Positions 34,424 through 43,172 of a stretch of DNA of 64,000 bases are shown here, piece after piece (the stretch's first letter is position 1; every line of letters starts with the position of its first letter). Under the pieces are notes generated by a model that did no database searches, had not been told where the DNA came from, and saw only the letters and a program-made list of their open reading frames with translations. The position numbers were made by a program, and so were the translations under genes. The stretch is from Leisingera sp. ANG59 (GTDB lineage Bacteria; Pseudomonadota; Alphaproteobacteria; Rhodobacterales; Rhodobacteraceae), in NCBI RefSeq assembly GCF_013317235.1, contig NZ_WLCM01000006.1, positions 87,772-151,771 on the forward strand, written 5' to 3'.

Positions 34424-36658
34424 ATGAAAAAAGGTTGTGATGGGCAGAAACCGGCGCTGGACGGAATCGTAGAGGGTACCGCAGGCAATGACCTGATTGA
34501 CGGCGCCTATACCGGCGATCCGGAAGGGGACATGGTCGATAATGCAGACGCTATTGACCCGGCCGCGGGGCCTGATGATGATGTCATCACCGCTGGCGGC
34601 GGCGATGATACTGTTTACGCCGGTTCGGGCAGCGACACTGTGGACGGCGGAAGCGGCAACGACCTGATCCACGGCGATGGGGTCTCAGGTGTCTATGAAC
34701 CTGTAAAGATCACCATTTCCTCGACCAGCGCGGCTTTTCAGAACCAGGTCTTTGCTTACACGATCGACCCGGAAACCGGTGAGATCAGCAATATTGTCGT
34801 GCTGTCAGAGAACGCCAATGCGGATGTGGGCGAGACCTACACCTATGATGCGCCCGAAGGTGCGGTGATCGGCGTTGGCATCATCAGCCCGCAAGGAACC
34901 TTCTATTCCTCGGGTTACGGCGACAATGCGGATCTGAACCCGGACGGGCTGGACCACACCAAGGGCATCCATGAGTTCCCCGATGGCTCGGTGCAGCTGG
35001 GTTTCGAGGATTTGCGCAATCTCGGCGACAGGGACTTCAACGACGTCAAGCTGATCATTGATCTTGGCACTTCCGGGACAACGCTCGACAATGCGCACTA
35101 TGATTACTCCTCCGAACCGCAGGACCCGGTTGTGCCGGGCGACGACAGCCTGACCGGCGGCGAGGGCGACGACACCATTCTCGGCGGCGGCGGTGACGAC
35201 ACCATCGACGGCGGCGACGGATCGGACTCGGTGGACGGCGGCGATGGCGACGATGTGATCGACACCTCCAGCGACACCAGCTACCCGTTGCCCGACCGCG
35301 GCTTCCCGGGCTACACCGGCACCGACCCGGATATTCCGTTCATCCCGGCCGATGCCGACCCTTACGACGACCGTGACACGGTTCTGGGCGGTGCTGGCAA
35401 CGACACCATCTCCACAGGGGATGATGCCGACCTGATCGACGGCGGCACCGGCATGGATGTGATTGATGGTGGTATCGACGACGACACCATCGATGGCGGC
35501 GCGAATGCCGACCTGATCACCGGCGGCGAGGGGTCCGACCTCATCGAAGGCGGCAGCGGCAACGACACCATCTACGGCGGCCTTGATCCGGTGTTTCCGG
35601 ACGGGCTGAACATCACCGATGACGGTGGTGACGGGCGTCCGGCAGACCCCGATCCCACCAACGGGATGGACACGATCTACGGCGGTGACGGCAACGACGT
35701 GATCTATGGCCAGGATGACGATGACGAGATCTATGGCGGTACCGGCAATGATACCATCGATGCTGGAATCGACGATGACTATGTCGAGGGCGGTGACGGC
35801 AATGACGTGATCACCGGCGGCCATGGGGCGGATACGCTGCTGGGCGGCGCCGACCGCGATACGTTCATCGGCGGCAATGCCGGTGATGTCGTGGACGGAG
35901 GCTCCGGCGGTGATGACTTTGACACCCTGGACCTGACGGGCAGCGGCCCGTTCGAGCTGACTGGCGTCACGGTTGATCCGGATGGCAACAGCCTGTCGGG
36001 CACTGTCAACTTCCTCGATGAGGACGGGGACGTGACCGGCTCGATGACCTTTGGCGAGGTTGAGCAGATCATTCCTTGCTTCACGCCGGGCACGCGGATC
36101 GCCACCCCGCTGGGGGAGCGCAAGGTTGAAGACCTGCAGGTCGGCGACCGGGTGATTACCCGCGACAACGGCATTCAGGAAATCCGCTGGGTCGGCACCC
36201 GCAAGCTGCAGGGCGGCGACCTGAAAGGGGCCGCGCATCTTCAGCCGGTGCTGATCCGCCAGGGCGCCCTGGGCAACGGCCTGCCTGAGCGCGACATGAT
36301 GGTCAGCCCGAACCACCGGGTGCTGGTCGCCAACGACAAGACCGCGCTTTACTTCGAGGACCGCGAAGTGCTGGTTGCAGCCAAGCATCTGACCGGCCTG
36401 ACAGGTGTGGATCCGGTTGAGGTCGCCAGTGTGACCTATATCCACTTCATGTTCGACCAGCATGAGGTTGTGCTGTCCGACGGCGCCTGGACCGAAAGCT
36501 TCCAGCCTGGGGACCAGTCCCTGCGCGGGCTGGACAACGCACAGCGCAATGAACTGTTCGAACTGTTCCCGGAACTGAAGTCGCAAAAAGGCCGCGAGGG
36601 TTACACCGCCGCGCGCCGCTCTTTGCGGAAACACGAGGCGCATCTGCTTGTGCACTGA
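34424..36658 (+). CDS. RTX calcium-binding protein with DUF4114 and C-terminal Hint domain
   Basis: A 744-residue acidic protein, no classical signal peptide. RTX nonapeptides (GGxGxDxUx) near 45-78 precede a DUF4114-like domain (about 85-225; diagnostic LGFEDLRNLGDRDFNDVKLIIDLG). A long RTX array follows (about 235-510: GGEGDDTILGGGGDDT, GGSGNDTIYGG and others). At Cys552 begins a Hint_2-type domain (CFTPGTRIATPLGERKVEDLQVGDRV, then MVSPNHRVLV). RTX proteins bind Ca2+ outside the cell after type I secretion; no type I exporter is in the window. The Hint domain suggests self-cleavage, unproven. The ATG has a strong GGAGAAGG site. Confidence 0.92.
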   Translation: MKKGCDGQKPALDGIVEGTAGNDLIDGAYTGDPEGDMVDNADAIDPAAGPDDDVITAGGGDDTVYAGSGSDTVDGGSGNDLIHGDGVSGVYEPVKITISSTSAAFQNQVFAYTIDPETGEISNIVVLSENANADVGETYTYDAPEGAVIGVGIISPQGTFYSSGYGDNADLNPDGLDHTKGIHEFPDGSVQLGFEDLRNLGDRDFNDVKLIIDLGTSGTTLDNAHYDYSSEPQDPVVPGDDSLTGGEGDDTILGGGGDDTIDGGDGSDSVDGGDGDDVIDTSSDTSYPLPDRGFPGYTGTDPDIPFIPADADPYDDRDTVLGGAGNDTISTGDDADLIDGGTGMDVIDGGIDDDTIDGGANADLITGGEGSDLIEGGSGNDTIYGGLDPVFPDGLNITDDGGDGRPADPDPTNGMDTIYGGDGNDVIYGQDDDDEIYGGTGNDTIDAGIDDDYVEGGDGNDVITGGHGADTLLGGADRDTFIGGNAGDVVDGGSGGDDFDTLDLTGSGPFELTGVTVDPDGNSLSGTVNFLDEDGDVTGSMTFGEVEQIIPCFTPGTRIATPLGERKVEDLQVGDRVITRDNGIQEIRWVGTRKLQGGDLKGAAHLQPVLIRQGALGNGLPERDMMVSPNHRVLVANDKTALYFEDREVLVAAKHLTGLTGVDPVEVASVTYIHFMFDQHEVVLSDGAWTESFQPGDQSLRGLDNAQRNELFELFPELKSQKGREGYTAARRSLRKHEAHLLVH

Positions 36659-36708
36659 AAGGTGCAGCTGCCGTCTTGGGGGAGGCGGTGAATAAGAGCG
36701 TAGCGCAG

Positions 36709-36735
36709 GAAGGCAGGGTCTAGTGCCCTGCCTTC
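36709..36735. terminator. Bidirectional terminator between RTX gene and MobA-like gene
   Basis: GAAGGCAGGG (36709-36718) pairs with CCCTGCCTTC (36726-36735) around a 7-base loop, between converging genes. Confidence 0.75.
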
Positions 36736-36753
36736 TCTGCATTTGCAGGGGTG

Positions 36754-37335
36754 TCAGCGGTTCCGGCGCCAGGCGTCCCAGTCTTCGGGCGTGTCCAGAT
36801 CGATCACCGCGTGACGGCCGGGCAGGGAGACGGGCTGCACCGCTTCGGCCTTCAGGACGCTGCGGGCGCCTTGATCTCCGCTCAAGGTCTTCAGGGCTTT
36901 GAAACAGCGTTGCGGAAACAGCACCGGATGGCCCGGCGTGCCGTCCTCCGCCGTTGCACGCAGGATGGGGCTGCCTTGTCCGCTGAAATGCGCAGCAAGG
37001 TGCAGCATGTCCTGGGCCATCACTTCCGGCATATCGGCGGGCAGGATCATCACTGCCTCTGTTCCTGTCGGCAGCGCGGCGGTTCCGCGGCGGATCGAGG
37101 CGGCCATGCCCTCAGCCGCGTCCGGCACCGGAACCTGGATTGCATCGCCTGTTGCGGCTGCCCGCGGATGAGCCGGGCCGGGCAGGGTGACGAAAACCGG
37201 TAACCCGGTCAGCGAGGCGCGGCGGCACATCAGGGTGAGCAGGGGCTGGCCGTCCACCTCCTCCATCAGCTTGTCACGGCCCTGCATCCGGGACGACGCG
37301 CCGGCGGCGAGCAGGAGGATGGCGATGGCGGTCAT
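36754..37335 (-). CDS. MobA/MocA-like nucleotidyltransferase
   Basis: A 193-residue protein of the NTP-transferase fold. The nucleotide loop LLLAAGASSRMQGRDKLM lies at residues 7-24, followed by VMILPADMPEVMAQDM (metal/substrate Asp) and PVLFPQRCFKALKTLSGDQGAR. This is the pattern of molybdenum cofactor cytidylyl/guanylyl transferases (MocA-like). No molybdoenzyme or coxL-type genes are adjacent, so its exact cofactor is open. Confidence 0.82.
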   Translation of the reverse strand: MTAIAILLLAAGASSRMQGRDKLMEEVDGQPLLTLMCRRASLTGLPVFVTLPGPAHPRAAATGDAIQVPVPDAAEGMAASIRRGTAALPTGTEAVMILPADMPEVMAQDMLHLAAHFSGQGSPILRATAEDGTPGHPVLFPQRCFKALKTLSGDQGARSVLKAEAVQPVSLPGRHAVIDLDTPEDWDAWRRNR

Positions 37336-37446
37336 GACTGTTCGAACCTCGGCGCTGTGCCGGGGTGATGGATGCCTCCGGCGGGGATATTTTTAGCCAG
37401 ATGAAGAAGCGGTTCCAGTGAAAGCGGCATAGGTCAGCAGAATTGA

Positions 37447-37474
37447 CCGAATGTTTCGCGCGCGAAACATTCGG
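37447..37474. repeat. 28-bp perfect palindrome
   Basis: CCGAATGTTTCGCG directly followed by its reverse complement, without a spacer. It lies in the 252-base gap between two minus-strand genes, about 110 bases upstream of the MobA-like start, so it may be an operator or a structural element. The gap holds no gene. Confidence 0.65.
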
Positions 37475-37542
37475 GTGCGGGCACTGACGTATGTGTTGCG
37501 CAAGTTTCGCAGCGTCAGCGTGCGCTGCCTAGGCAACAGGGC

Positions 37543-37578
37543 GGATTCAGGTCAGTCGGGCTGACCTGAATCCGGTGT
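37543..37578. terminator. Strong inverted repeat downstream of the flavoenzyme gene
   Basis: GGATTCAGGTCAG (37543-37555) and CTGACCTGAATCC (37561-37573) form a perfect 13-bp stem with a 5-base loop, 15 bases after the minus-strand stop at 37588. The T run (GGTGTTTTT) lies on the plus-strand side, so minus-strand termination would rely on the stem alone. Confidence 0.55.
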
Positions 37579-37587
37579 TTTTCAAAC

Positions 37588-40005
37588 TCAGCCGCGCATA
37601 CGAGCACCGTCGGCGTCAAACAGCGGCTCAGTGATGAGCCGGGCTTTGTACATTTTGCCGAGGATTTCGATCTCCACTTCCAGCCCTTCCTTGGCTTTCT
37701 CCGTGGGGACAAACCCCAGCGCAATGGATTTCTGCGCATGGTGCGAATAGCCGCCGGAGGTGCAGAAGCCGACAACCGCGCCGTCGAGCCAGATCGGTTC
37801 ATAGGCCACTACATCGGCGTCGTCTGCCGCCACCTCAAAGGCGCAGAGCTGGCGGGCGGGGCCCGCATCGCGTTCGGTCTCAGAGGCCGCGCGGCCGATG
37901 AAATCCGCGTTTTTCTTGAAGGAGATGAAGCGGTCCAGCCCGGTTTCCGCGGCGGTGTAATCGGGCGAGAATTCCCGCAGCCAGGAGCCGAAGAATTTGT
38001 CCAGGCGCAGCGACATCATGGCCCGCATGCCGAAGGGTTTCATGCCGTGTGCCTGGCCAGCGGTCCACAGCGCGTCCCAGAGGGCGCGTTGCGAGGGCAG
38101 GTCGCAGTAGATCTCATACCCCAGATCGCCGGTGTAGCTGACGCGCTGGACGATGCAGTCGGCCATGCCCACGGTCAGGCGGCGCACATCCATGAAGCGC
38201 ATATCCGAGATGTCGCTTCGGGTGCAGGCCTGCAGCACCTCGCGCGCTTTGGGGCCTGCTATCTGGAAGCCGTTGCGGGTGTCGGAGATGTTTTCGAGGC
38301 TGACGCCTTCGTCGAGGTTCTGCAGGAACCAGCGCATGTGGTAGGCCTGCGAACCGTAGGAAGCAGTGAGCTGGAATTCCTCTTCCGACAGGCAGGAGAT
38401 GGTGAAATCGCCGATCAGACGGCCCTTGGGCGACAGCATCGGGGTCAGCGACAGGCGGCCCGGCTGCGGCACCCGGCCGGCCATGATGCGGTCCAGCCAG
38501 GCGCGGGCACCGGCGCCCTTGACCAGATACTTGCCGAAGTTGTGGACCTCGTTGATGCCGACGTTTTCACGCACTGCCTTGACCTCGCGTGCGGTGGCCT
38601 CGAAAGCGTTGGAGCGGCGGAAGGAGGGCGTCTCGTAGCGCGGCTCGTCCCCTTCGGCGAAGTAGTTCGGGACCTCCATGCCGTATTGCGCGCCCCAGAC
38701 CGCGCCCATGCCGTCGAAGATGTCATACATCGGGGTGGTACGGAACGGGCGGGCGGCGGGAAGCTCCTCGTTCGGGTAGGAGATGGAGAAGCGTTTCTGA
38801 TAGTTTTCAATAACTTTGGGCCGTGTGTAGCCCGGGGTGATCCAGTCGCCGAAGCGGGCGCAGTCCATCGCGAAGGTGTCGCGCTCGCATTCGCCCTCGA
38901 CCATCCACTGGGCCAGCATCAGGCCGACACCGCCGCCCTGGGAGAAGCCGGCCATGACAGCACAGGCGGACCAGTAGTTGCGCATGCCCGGCACCGGGCC
39001 GACCAGCGGGTTGCCGTCGGGGGCAAAGGTGAAGGGGCCGTGGATCACCGATTTGACGCCAGCGGCCTCCAGCGCGGGGAAGCGCTTGTAGGCAAAGGCG
39101 ATGGAATCCTCGATTTTGTCAAAGTCATCGGGCAGCAGCTCGTGGCCGAAGTCCCACGGCGTGCCGTCTACTGCCCAGGGTTTGCAGGGCTGTTCGTAGA
39201 AGCCGATGCAGAGGCCGCGGCCCTCTTGCCGCAGGTAGCTTTCGCCAGCCGGGTCCATCACATGCGGATGCTCGCCGCCGCCGTCGATGATCTCGGCGAT
39301 CATCGGCACCTCGTCGGTGACGATGTACTGGTGCTCCATCGGGTGCAGCGGGAAGTAGACACCGGCCATGGCGCCGACCTCGCGCGCCCAGAGGCCGCCT
39401 GCGTTGACCACGTGTTCGGCGTGGATGGTGCCCTTGTTGGTCACCACGTCCCAGGTGCCGTCGGGGCGCTGGTTGGTCTCGATCACCTTGCAGTGGGTCT
39501 CAATGGTGGCGCCGCCCATGCGCGCGGCCTTGGCGTAGGCGTGGGTGGTGCCGGAGGGGTCGAGGTGGCCGTCGAGCGGGTCGTACAACCCGCCGATGAT
39601 GCCATCGACGTTGGTGACGGGGGCGATCTTCTTGATCTCTTCGGGGGAGACGATTTCTGTCTCCAGGCCCATGAAGCGGTGCTTGGCGCGTTCGGCCTTC
39701 AGCATGTCAAAACGCTCCTGAGTCTCGGCCAGGGTGACGCCGCCGACGTGGTGGAGGCCGCAGGACATGCCGGTGATCGCTTCCAGCTCTTTATACAGCT
39801 TGATGGTGTAGCCCTGCAGCGCCGCCATGTTGGTGTCGCCGTTCAGCGTATGGAAACCGCCCGCCGCGTGCCAGGTGGAGCCGCTGGTCAGCTCCGAGCG
39901 TTCGATCAGCATGACGTCGGACCAGCCGAGCTTGGTCAGGTGGTAGAGGACAGAGCAGCCGACGACGCCGCCGCCGATCACTGCCACGCGGGTGGTGGTT
40001 TTCAT
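37588..40005 (-). CDS. Dimethylglycine/sarcosine dehydrogenase-type flavoprotein (DAO-GcvT fusion)
   Basis: An 805-residue cytosolic enzyme. The N-terminal FAD domain begins VAVIGGGVVGCSVLYHLTKLG, and TSGSTWHAAGGFH contains His46 at the position used for covalent FAD attachment in dimethylglycine and sarcosine dehydrogenases. The C-terminal half (from about 440) is a GcvT tetrahydrofolate-binding aminomethyltransferase domain (ISDTRNGFQIAGPKAREVLQ, RVSYTGDLGYEIYC, FGMRAMMSLRLDKFFGSW). It oxidatively removes N-methyl groups, passing formaldehyde to THF, in glycine betaine breakdown. ATG at 40005 follows GGGAGG. The substrate among methylated glycines is not fixed by sequence. Confidence 0.9.
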   Translation of the reverse strand: MKTTTRVAVIGGGVVGCSVLYHLTKLGWSDVMLIERSELTSGSTWHAAGGFHTLNGDTNMAALQGYTIKLYKELEAITGMSCGLHHVGGVTLAETQERFDMLKAERAKHRFMGLETEIVSPEEIKKIAPVTNVDGIIGGLYDPLDGHLDPSGTTHAYAKAARMGGATIETHCKVIETNQRPDGTWDVVTNKGTIHAEHVVNAGGLWAREVGAMAGVYFPLHPMEHQYIVTDEVPMIAEIIDGGGEHPHVMDPAGESYLRQEGRGLCIGFYEQPCKPWAVDGTPWDFGHELLPDDFDKIEDSIAFAYKRFPALEAAGVKSVIHGPFTFAPDGNPLVGPVPGMRNYWSACAVMAGFSQGGGVGLMLAQWMVEGECERDTFAMDCARFGDWITPGYTRPKVIENYQKRFSISYPNEELPAARPFRTTPMYDIFDGMGAVWGAQYGMEVPNYFAEGDEPRYETPSFRRSNAFEATAREVKAVRENVGINEVHNFGKYLVKGAGARAWLDRIMAGRVPQPGRLSLTPMLSPKGRLIGDFTISCLSEEEFQLTASYGSQAYHMRWFLQNLDEGVSLENISDTRNGFQIAGPKAREVLQACTRSDISDMRFMDVRRLTVGMADCIVQRVSYTGDLGYEIYCDLPSQRALWDALWTAGQAHGMKPFGMRAMMSLRLDKFFGSWLREFSPDYTAAETGLDRFISFKKNADFIGRAASETERDAGPARQLCAFEVAADDADVVAYEPIWLDGAVVGFCTSGGYSHHAQKSIALGFVPTEKAKEGLEVEIEILGKMYKARLITEPLFDADGARMRG

Positions 40006-40113
40006 GTGGGCCTCCCTGAATAGGTGTTTCCTGCATTCTGTACAGAAGTGAACAGTAGTCCAGAAGAAAAACGGCACGCCATGCCGCATTTGTGGCGCCA
40101 GGGAAGGAGGCCG

Positions 40114-41748
40114 TTACTCAGATGTGCGGAAGCGGCTGTTTTGAATGATGAATATCGCAGTGAGCGGGGCTGCCAGAAGGATCACGCCGACGGTGATCAG
40201 AAGCATACCGAGCTGGGAGTAGTCGGCGGGAGTGGTAATATTGCCTGCCGAATCTGTGACCTCACGCGTGACCACGAAGATTTTGTTCAGGTATTTGGTG
40301 CCGAGGCTGGAGGCCGAGAGGGCCAGATTGGTGAAGGAGGCCATGACCGCAAAGAAGGTGGCCTTGAGCCCCGAGGGCGCGTTGCGGGCGATCCAGGCAA
40401 GCATCGGGATCATCGCGACCTGGCCCAGCGGCGATTCAACCGCAGTGTCGACAATGGCGATGAAGCGGGCGTCGACCACGCCGCCGGTCATGGCGGAGGT
40501 CCAGTGGTGCGCGCCGTAGTAGAGCGCGATGTTGGGCAGGCTGAGGACGGCTTCGGTGATGGCAAGGAAGGCGACGATCCAGGCGATCGGGCGGCTGGCC
40601 ATCATCGGGCGGAAGATCAGCATGCCCGCCAGCGTCAGCAGTGAGGTGATGAGGGACAGGACCGACAGGAACTGCTGGTCAAACCCCAAGACGTCGATCT
40701 CGAACCAGGTGGCACCAGGGCCGCGTAATGGGGTGGCGCGGTAAACGAAGATGATGATGGCGGTGCCGATCAGGGCACGGGCCTGGTCCGCCGGCAGAAC
40801 CGCTACCAGCTGGCGCATCAGCAAAAGCACGATGGCCATGGAACCGGCAAAGACGATTTCCTGCGAGTAGGGCACATCGCCTAGACCCACGGCTAGGGAG
40901 AGCGCCACAAAGGCGCCGCCGCCGATGAAATACCAATAGTTGGGCGCGACCGGGTCGCGCGGCAGGTCGATGCGGCTGCGGATCTCGTTCTCCGCGACAC
41001 CAGCCCGGCGAAGCTGGGCAGCCTTGCACCATTTCTGCCAGATCGCCAGCGCGACGCCAGAGAGCGAGATCACCGGGATTAGCAGGGCGAGGGTGAAGAC
41101 AAAGCCGTAGAGCGCGCCCTTTTCAGGCTGCGGCAAGGCGTCGGCACCATCGAACAGGGCGACGTTCAGGGCCGCGGCGGCGCTGGAGCCGCCGATCAGC
41201 GCGATCCGCCCGAAGGTCTGCATGGTGGTGTGCAGGGATTTGGTTTCGGCCTCTGGCAGCGGATTGCCCTGCCCGTCGGCGTGGGGCACCGCCTCCACCG
41301 ACATGGCGTCCGCCACAACGTCCTGCAGCACAAACCCGCAAGGCGCCAGCAGCGCGGCGGTGACGTACCACGCATTGAGCGGCATCACCGCGCCCATCAT
41401 ATCCGGTTCCAGCACGATGGCGGCCAGGATGCCATAGCTGCCGGCCATCAGCCCGGCGCCGGCAAGGATCAGCAGGTATTTCCAGCGCCAGATCAGGTCG
41501 ACCAAATGCCCCAGCGGCATCTTCAGCGCCCATGGCAGGCCGACCCAGAACGCTAGCCCGGCCAGAAAGGCGGCCGACAAGTCCAGGTATTCCTTGACAA
41601 AAAACGAGGCGGCGACGGTGGTGATGCCCTGCGCGCCGTAGGCAAAATAGATCAGGAGCGGCGGCAGGAAGGACCAGCGGAGCTGCCGGAACAGTTCCAG
41701 CACGATCCGGTCGAAACCATTCCAGGCCAGCACCGCCGCGCGCGTCAT
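40114..41748 (-). CDS. Folate/biopterin-type MFS transporter (BT1/FBT-like)
   Basis: A 544-residue integral membrane protein with about twelve hydrophobic helices. The N-terminal stretch YFAYGAQGITTVAASFFVKEYLDLSAAFLAGLAFWVGLPWALKMPLGHLVDL has the shape of the FBT family of folate/pterin carriers (short helices and a conserved KMPLG-type loop after TM2). The downstream gene, 108 bases away on the same strand, encodes a THF-using flavoenzyme, which supports a pterin or methylated-amine substrate. The family call is from recalled pattern and should be tested. Confidence 0.6.
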   Translation of the reverse strand: MTRAAVLAWNGFDRIVLELFRQLRWSFLPPLLIYFAYGAQGITTVAASFFVKEYLDLSAAFLAGLAFWVGLPWALKMPLGHLVDLIWRWKYLLILAGAGLMAGSYGILAAIVLEPDMMGAVMPLNAWYVTAALLAPCGFVLQDVVADAMSVEAVPHADGQGNPLPEAETKSLHTTMQTFGRIALIGGSSAAAALNVALFDGADALPQPEKGALYGFVFTLALLIPVISLSGVALAIWQKWCKAAQLRRAGVAENEIRSRIDLPRDPVAPNYWYFIGGGAFVALSLAVGLGDVPYSQEIVFAGSMAIVLLLMRQLVAVLPADQARALIGTAIIIFVYRATPLRGPGATWFEIDVLGFDQQFLSVLSLITSLLTLAGMLIFRPMMASRPIAWIVAFLAITEAVLSLPNIALYYGAHHWTSAMTGGVVDARFIAIVDTAVESPLGQVAMIPMLAWIARNAPSGLKATFFAVMASFTNLALSASSLGTKYLNKIFVVTREVTDSAGNITTPADYSQLGMLLITVGVILLAAPLTAIFIIQNSRFRTSE

Positions 41749-41785
41749 AACTGCACCTGTCTCACTGCAAGCCGCATAGCAGGAC

Positions 41786-43096
41786 TCACGACAGGGGCCG
41801 GATCTTGAGCCCGGTGACCCGGTTGCCTTCCCGTTCGGTCACCTCGAAGCGGAAACCGTGGAAGGAGAACACCTGGCCCTTGGTGGGGATCATCTGCGCC
41901 TCGTGAATGACCAGGCCGGCGATGGTGTTGGCCTCGTCGTCCGGCAGGTTCCATTCGGTGGCCCGATTCACGTCGCGGATGGTGGCCGCGCCTTCGACCA
42001 GATAGGAGCCGTCAGAGGCTTTCTTGACGATGCTTTCCTCGTGCGGGTCGAATTCATCGGTGATCTCGCCGACGATCTCTTCCAGGATGTCCTCCAGCGT
42101 GATCAGCCCCTGCAGGGCGCCGTATTCGTCCACCACCAGCGCGAAATGCGAGCGCATCCGCAGGAACTGGCGCATCTGCTCGTCCAGGGTGGTGGTTTCG
42201 GGCACGAAATAGGGGGCCTTGGCCACCTTGGTGATGTCAATGGATTTGAGCCGTTCGCTATCGCCTTCGGCGCCGCCGGCCTCGGTGTACATCGTCCGGA
42301 ACAGGTCCTTGGCGTGGACCACGCCGATGATGTTCTCCTGTTCGCCGCGGAACACCGGCAGGCGGGTGTGCTGGCTTTGGAGGCACTGCTCCAGGATGGT
42401 TTCCGGCTCCGCGTCCGCGTCGATCATCTCGATGTTGGAGCGGTGCAGCATGATCTCCTCGACAAAGCGGTCGGAAAGGTCGAGCGCGCCGAGGATGCGG
42501 TCGCGGTCCTCCTTTTCCACCACGCCCTCTGAGTGGCCCAGCTGCAGGGCGCCTGCGATTTCCTCGCGCACCGCCATGATGTGACTGTCCGGGTCGATCT
42601 GGACGCCGAAGACACGCAGCACGCCGCGCACGAACAGCCGCACCGCACCTACGATTGGTGACAGCAGCATGACGAGGATACTGATCGGCGCCGACACGGC
42701 CGAGGCGGCCTTCTCGGCATTGGAAATGGCATAGGTCTTGGGCAGAACTTCGGCAAAGACCAGCACCAGCAAGGTCATAACCAGCGTTGCCATCGCGACG
42801 CCGCCTTCTCCGAAGAGACGGGTAAAGAGCGCGGTGGCGAGCGAGGCTGCGAGGATGTTGACGACGTTGTTACCTAGCAGGACCGATCCGATCAGGCGCT
42901 CGTTGTCTTCGGTAATGATCAGCGCGCGTTCGGCACCGCGGGAGCCCTTGTCGGCCTGGGCGCGCAGCTTGCCGCGTGACGCGGCGGTCAGCGCCGTTTC
43001 CGAGCCTGAAAAGAAGGCCGAAAGCACAAGAAGCAGCACAATGGCCCCGGCAGTGGTCCAGAAGGCGCTGTCGAGTACAGAGGTGGCGGTGTCCAT
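41786..43096 (-). CDS. CorC/HlyC-type transporter (CNNM family)
   Basis: A 436-residue protein. A DUF21/CNNM membrane domain (residues 15-195; LVLSAFFSGSETALTAASRGKLR, LLGNNVVNILAASLATAL) is followed by a CBS pair (about 215-335) with EIMLHRSNIEMIDAD and FALVVDEYGALQGLITLEDILEEIVGEI, and the CorC_HlyC domain at the C-terminus (LPDDEANTIAGLVIHEAQMIPTKGQVFSFHGFRFEV). Members are linked to Mg2+/Co2+ transport. It follows xerD by 76 bases on the same strand. Confidence 0.93.
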   Translation of the reverse strand: MDTATSVLDSAFWTTAGAIVLLLVLSAFFSGSETALTAASRGKLRAQADKGSRGAERALIITEDNERLIGSVLLGNNVVNILAASLATALFTRLFGEGGVAMATLVMTLLVLVFAEVLPKTYAISNAEKAASAVSAPISILVMLLSPIVGAVRLFVRGVLRVFGVQIDPDSHIMAVREEIAGALQLGHSEGVVEKEDRDRILGALDLSDRFVEEIMLHRSNIEMIDADAEPETILEQCLQSQHTRLPVFRGEQENIIGVVHAKDLFRTMYTEAGGAEGDSERLKSIDITKVAKAPYFVPETTTLDEQMRQFLRMRSHFALVVDEYGALQGLITLEDILEEIVGEITDEFDPHEESIVKKASDGSYLVEGAATIRDVNRATEWNLPDDEANTIAGLVIHEAQMIPTKGQVFSFHGFRFEVTEREGNRVTGLKIRPLS

Positions 43097-43172
43097 GAGA
43101 TGGCAGATGTCCGGTTTGTTGATTGTTCGCAGTATTTATGGGGCCTTAGCCCCGCCGCTTCAAGCGCTGTAG

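Noticed and set aside
34424-36658. Glycine/aspartate repeats as a CRISPR or DNA satellite
   Set aside because: The repeats are coding nonapeptides (GGxGxDxUx) in one continuous frame, not spaced direct DNA repeats.
37738-40023. Long plus-strand open frame of about 760 codons
   Set aside because: Antisense shadow of the dimethylglycine-dehydrogenase-type gene, with no motif of its own.
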